A DNA stretch of 14,176 bases from VFZS01 sp964353255. Its GTDB lineage: Bacteria > Acidobacteriota > Terriglobia > Bryobacterales > Bryobacteraceae. The translations under genes and the position numbers were made by a program. The stretch covers positions 1 to 14,176 of the forward strand of contig CAYGVJ010000133.1 of the NCBI GenBank assembly GCA_964353255.1, read 5' to 3'. The notes below the pieces were generated by a model. The model saw nothing but the letters and a program-made list of their open reading frames with translations. It ran no database searches and had not been told where the DNA came from. This document shows positions 11,828 through 14,176 of this stretch, one piece after another. Positions within the stretch are counted from its first letter, which is position 1; every line of letters starts with the position of its first letter.

Positions 11828-13753
11828 GTGGCCCGCCCCGTCAGCCTCCGCCAGTTCTTCGGACGGCAGGGCACCCTCGCGCAGTCCCACCCCAGCTACG
11901 AGTACCGCCCCGGGCAGGTGGACATGGCCGAGGCGGTGGCCTCCGCGCTGAGCGAGCACCGGCACCTGGTGGTCGAGGCCGGAACCGGCACGGGCAAGAC
12001 GCTGGCCTACCTGGTGCCCTCCATTCTGGCGGGCCGCCGCGTCATTATCTCCACCCGCACCAAGAACCTCCAGGAGCAGCTCTTCTTCAAGGACATCCCC
12101 TTCTTGCAGCGCCATCTGGCTCCCGCGCTGAAAGCCTGCTACATGAAGGGGCGCAACAACTACGCCTGCCGCCAGAAGATCTACGACGCCGAGAAGGAGC
12201 CCGTCCTGGAAGGCCTGGAAGAGGTGGCAGACTTCGAAGTCATTCGCGCCTGGGAGAAGACCACCCGCACCGGCGACCGCGCGGAGCTCAACAAGCTGCC
12301 CGAAGCCGCCACGGTCTGGCCCAAGCTCGACGCCCGGCGCGAGCTGTGCCCCGGCCAGAAGTGCCCGCAGTTCGAGCGCTGTTTCATCACGCTGATGCGG
12401 CAGCAGGCGCTCGAAAGCGACATCATCGTCGTCAACCACCACCTGTTCTTCGCCGACCTGGCGGTGCGCGAGGAGGAGTATGCCGCGATCATCCCGGAGT
12501 ACGGCGCGGTGATCTTCGATGAAGCGCACGAGTTGGAGGAGGTGGCGGGGCAGTATTTCGGCGTCTCGGTCAGCAACTACCAGTTCCAGGAGCTGGATCG
12601 GGACATCGCCGCGGTGGCGCGCCGGAAAGGATTCGGCTCCCAGGAACTAGACCAGATCCTGGCCGGCCTTTCGGATGCGGCGCTGCGGTTTCTCGCCTTG
12701 TTCGAGGAATTCGAGGGCCGGGTGGCCTTCCGCGAGCAGGAGAAATTCCTCCAGCAGCACGAGGAGCAGTACCGCGATCTGCGGTGCCATCTGGATCTGG
12801 CCGGTGCTCACCTGGAGTCGGTCGAAGAGGCGGCCGAGGAGGTGCTCCCGCTGTTCCGCCGAACGGCCGAGCTGGCGCAGAGTCTGGAGTTCTGGGTTTC
12901 GGGCGCTGAGCGCAACTTCGTCTACTGGGTCGAGCGGCGGGGCCGGGGGTGCTTTCTGGAAGCCACGCCCATCGACGTCTCCTCCATCGTGAGGGAGAAG
13001 CTGTTCAACCCGGTGGACACCGTGGTGTTGACCTCGGCGACGCTGGCGGTAGCCGGCACCTTCGACTACCTGAAGCGGCGGCTGGGGCTGGATCACGCCC
13101 GCACGCTGCTGGTGCCGGGGCATTTCGACTTCCGCCAGCAGGCCTTGCTGTACGTGCCGCAGCACTTGCCCGACCCGCGGGAGAAAGACTTTCCGCGACT
13201 GGCGGCCGAGGAAGTTCTTCGGGTCTTGCGGTTGAGCCGCGGCCGCGCCTTCGTGCTGTTCACCAGTTACCAGCAGATGCAGGCGGTTTACGACCGGGTG
13301 TCGCTGGAGATCGAATACCCGACCCTGCTGCAAGGGACGGCGCCGCGTACGGCGCTGCTCGAGAAGTTCCGCAACACGCCCAACTGCGTGTTGTTCGCCA
13401 CGGCTTCCTTCTGGCAGGGAGTGGATGTTCCGGGGGAGCAGTTGAGCTGCGTGATCATCGACAAGCTGCCGTTCGCCGTGCCCAACGACCCGGTGGTCGA
13501 GGCGCGCATTCGGGCCATCCGGGAGGACGGGGGTAACCCGTTCTACGACTACCAGGTGCCCCAGGCAGCCCTGGCCTTGAAGCAGGGTTTCGGGCGGCTG
13601 ATCCGCAACCGCGCCGATCGCGGCGTGCTGGTGTTGCTCGACAGCCGCATCACCAAGCAGCGCTACGGCCAGGTGTTTTTCGACAGCCTGCCGGACTACA
13701 GCTTCACTACCGAGGCCGACAAGGTGGAGGAGTTTTTCCAGTGTTCCAAATAA
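11828..13753 (+). CDS. DinG/YoaA-type ATP-dependent DNA helicase (XPD-like, Fe-S)
   Basis: This 641-aa SF2 helicase of the XPD/DinG group unwinds DNA 5' to 3' and acts in repair and R-loop removal in characterised relatives. Visible parts: YRPGQ (Q-like motif, 26-30), Walker A EAGTGTGKT (50-58), STRTKNLQEQL (75-85), DEAH (231-234), LTSATL, and helicase C-terminal blocks FATASFWQGVDVPGEQL and GFGRLIRNRADRGVLVLLDSR. Cys114, Cys174, Cys179 and Cys185 (YAC...LCPGQKCPQFERC) are spaced as the four Fe-S ligands. The length is nearer E. coli YoaA than DinG. The frame is open from 11738, but that part only translates the palindromic repeats, so the GTG at 11828 is chosen. Confidence 0.93.
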   Translation: MARPVSLRQFFGRQGTLAQSHPSYEYRPGQVDMAEAVASALSEHRHLVVEAGTGTGKTLAYLVPSILAGRRVIISTRTKNLQEQLFFKDIPFLQRHLAPALKACYMKGRNNYACRQKIYDAEKEPVLEGLEEVADFEVIRAWEKTTRTGDRAELNKLPEAATVWPKLDARRELCPGQKCPQFERCFITLMRQQALESDIIVVNHHLFFADLAVREEEYAAIIPEYGAVIFDEAHELEEVAGQYFGVSVSNYQFQELDRDIAAVARRKGFGSQELDQILAGLSDAALRFLALFEEFEGRVAFREQEKFLQQHEEQYRDLRCHLDLAGAHLESVEEAAEEVLPLFRRTAELAQSLEFWVSGAERNFVYWVERRGRGCFLEATPIDVSSIVREKLFNPVDTVVLTSATLAVAGTFDYLKRRLGLDHARTLLVPGHFDFRQQALLYVPQHLPDPREKDFPRLAAEEVLRVLRLSRGRAFVLFTSYQQMQAVYDRVSLEIEYPTLLQGTAPRTALLEKFRNTPNCVLFATASFWQGVDVPGEQLSCVIIDKLPFAVPNDPVVEARIRAIREDGGNPFYDYQVPQAALALKQGFGRLIRNRADRGVLVLLDSRITKQRYGQVFFDSLPDYSFTTEADKVEEFFQCSK

Positions 13754-14112
13754 CCGTCGAGGACAGCTTTGCCGCGGCGCACCGGCTGCGGGAATACGAG
13801 GGCAAGTGCCGGCAGCTCCATGGCCACAACTACCGGGTCCGCGTCAGCCTGGAGGGGGAGCAGTTGGACGAGACGGGACTGCTGGTGGACTTCGGCGAGG
13901 TCCGGCGCCTGCTGCGCGAGCTGCTCGTACCCCTGGACCACCGGCTCTTGAACGAAGTGCCGCCGTTTTTTACGCTCAATCCCACGGCGGAGAATCTGGC
14001 CCGATATCTCTACGAAGAGCTGAGCCGGCGACTGGCCATTCGGCCGGGCGTGCGCGTGGCCGAGGTGCGGGTCTGGGAGACCGAAGGGGCCAGCGCAGCC
14101 TTCCGGCCGTAA
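13741..14112 (+). CDS. queD: 6-carboxytetrahydropterin synthase QueD / PTPS family
   Basis: The 123-aa enzyme belongs to the 6-pyruvoyltetrahydropterin synthase fold. In the QueD role it makes 6-carboxy-5,6,7,8-tetrahydropterin for queuosine and other 7-deazaguanines. Zinc ligands His14, His27 and His29, catalytic Cys23 in the CxxxHGH motif, the Asp66-His67 pair (PLDHRLLNE), PTAEN (81-85) and substrate-binding Glu113 (VWETE) are all present; the CxxxHGH form favours QueD over true PTPS. It starts with GTG 13 bases inside the end of the helicase gene, with GGAGGAG 8 nt upstream, so it is probably translated from the same mRNA. No other queuosine gene lies in the window. Confidence 0.93.
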   Translation: MFQITVEDSFAAAHRLREYEGKCRQLHGHNYRVRVSLEGEQLDETGLLVDFGEVRRLLRELLVPLDHRLLNEVPPFFTLNPTAENLARYLYEELSRRLAIRPGVRVAEVRVWETEGASAAFRP

Positions 14113-14135
14113 ACACAGGCAGGAATGCCTGTGCC
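14113..14135. repeat. CACAGGC...GCCTGTG palindrome after queD
   Basis: CACAGGC (14114-14120) and GCCTGTG (14127-14133) form a perfect 7-bp stem with loop AGGAAT, starting one base after the queD stop. It matches the left unit at 11751-11773 except for two loop bases. No T-run follows directly, so terminator function is uncertain. The remaining 40 bases of the window show nothing recognisable. Confidence 0.7.
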
Positions 14136-14176
14136 TGGAGTTTCCACATTTTTCTGCTCAAGGGTGCTCACTCCTG

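Overview
The window looks like one chromosomal stretch from a GC-rich (roughly 65% by eye), free-living Gram-negative-type bacterium. I think Acidobacteriota, perhaps a Solibacter/Bryobacter relative. The reasons are gene content, a Thermus-like NuoD, the form of the Der GTPase, short CACAGGC...GCCTGTG palindromes between genes, and weak Shine-Dalgarno use. No 16S or other marker is present, so this is recognition, not proof.

Layout. 1-2215: on the minus strand, the start of a complex I operon in the order nuoA-nuoC-nuoD-nuoE (nuoE cut by the window edge), with a near-consensus promoter; nuoB is not in its usual place between nuoA and nuoC. 2186-3058: plus-strand thiS and a MerR-type regulator. 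3267-3726: a small unknown gene whose stop codon lies in a 115-bp element with 21-bp inverted ends. 7095-3755 (minus): a probable operon of rlpA (lipoprotein lytic transglycosylase), a sensor-less sigma-54 activator, a broken GGDEF-type gene and a GT4 glycosyltransferase, suggesting an envelope theme. 7217-7433: a compact unit (promoter, leader hairpin, 21-aa lysine-rich peptide, intrinsic terminator) that is the most unusual object here. 7464-8438 (minus): a MidA/NDUFAF7-like methyltransferase, divergent from 8520-10441 (plus): a DUF302 protein and an NCS1 permease. 10401-11729 (minus): der, overlapping the permease tail to tail. 11751-11802: paired palindromes in the der/dinG divergent gap. 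11828-14112 (plus): a DinG/YoaA-type helicase overlapping queD, followed by another palindrome.

Regulation. Many transcription units begin with a -10 box of the form CTATNAT or close to it, often with no clear -35. In three cases (sigma-54 activator, der, dinG) the box lies only 6-9 nt before a start codon with no Shine-Dalgarno sequence, as expected for leaderless mRNAs. Genes inside operons (nuoC, nuoD, queD) and some first genes (NCS1 permease, DUF302, the lysine-rich peptide) do have recognisable Shine-Dalgarno sequences.

No tRNA, rRNA, CRISPR array, prophage or complete insertion sequence was seen. Most of the window is housekeeping; the points worth checking are the missing nuoB, the lysine-rich micropeptide unit, the decayed GGDEF gene, the repeat elements and the leaderless-type starts.
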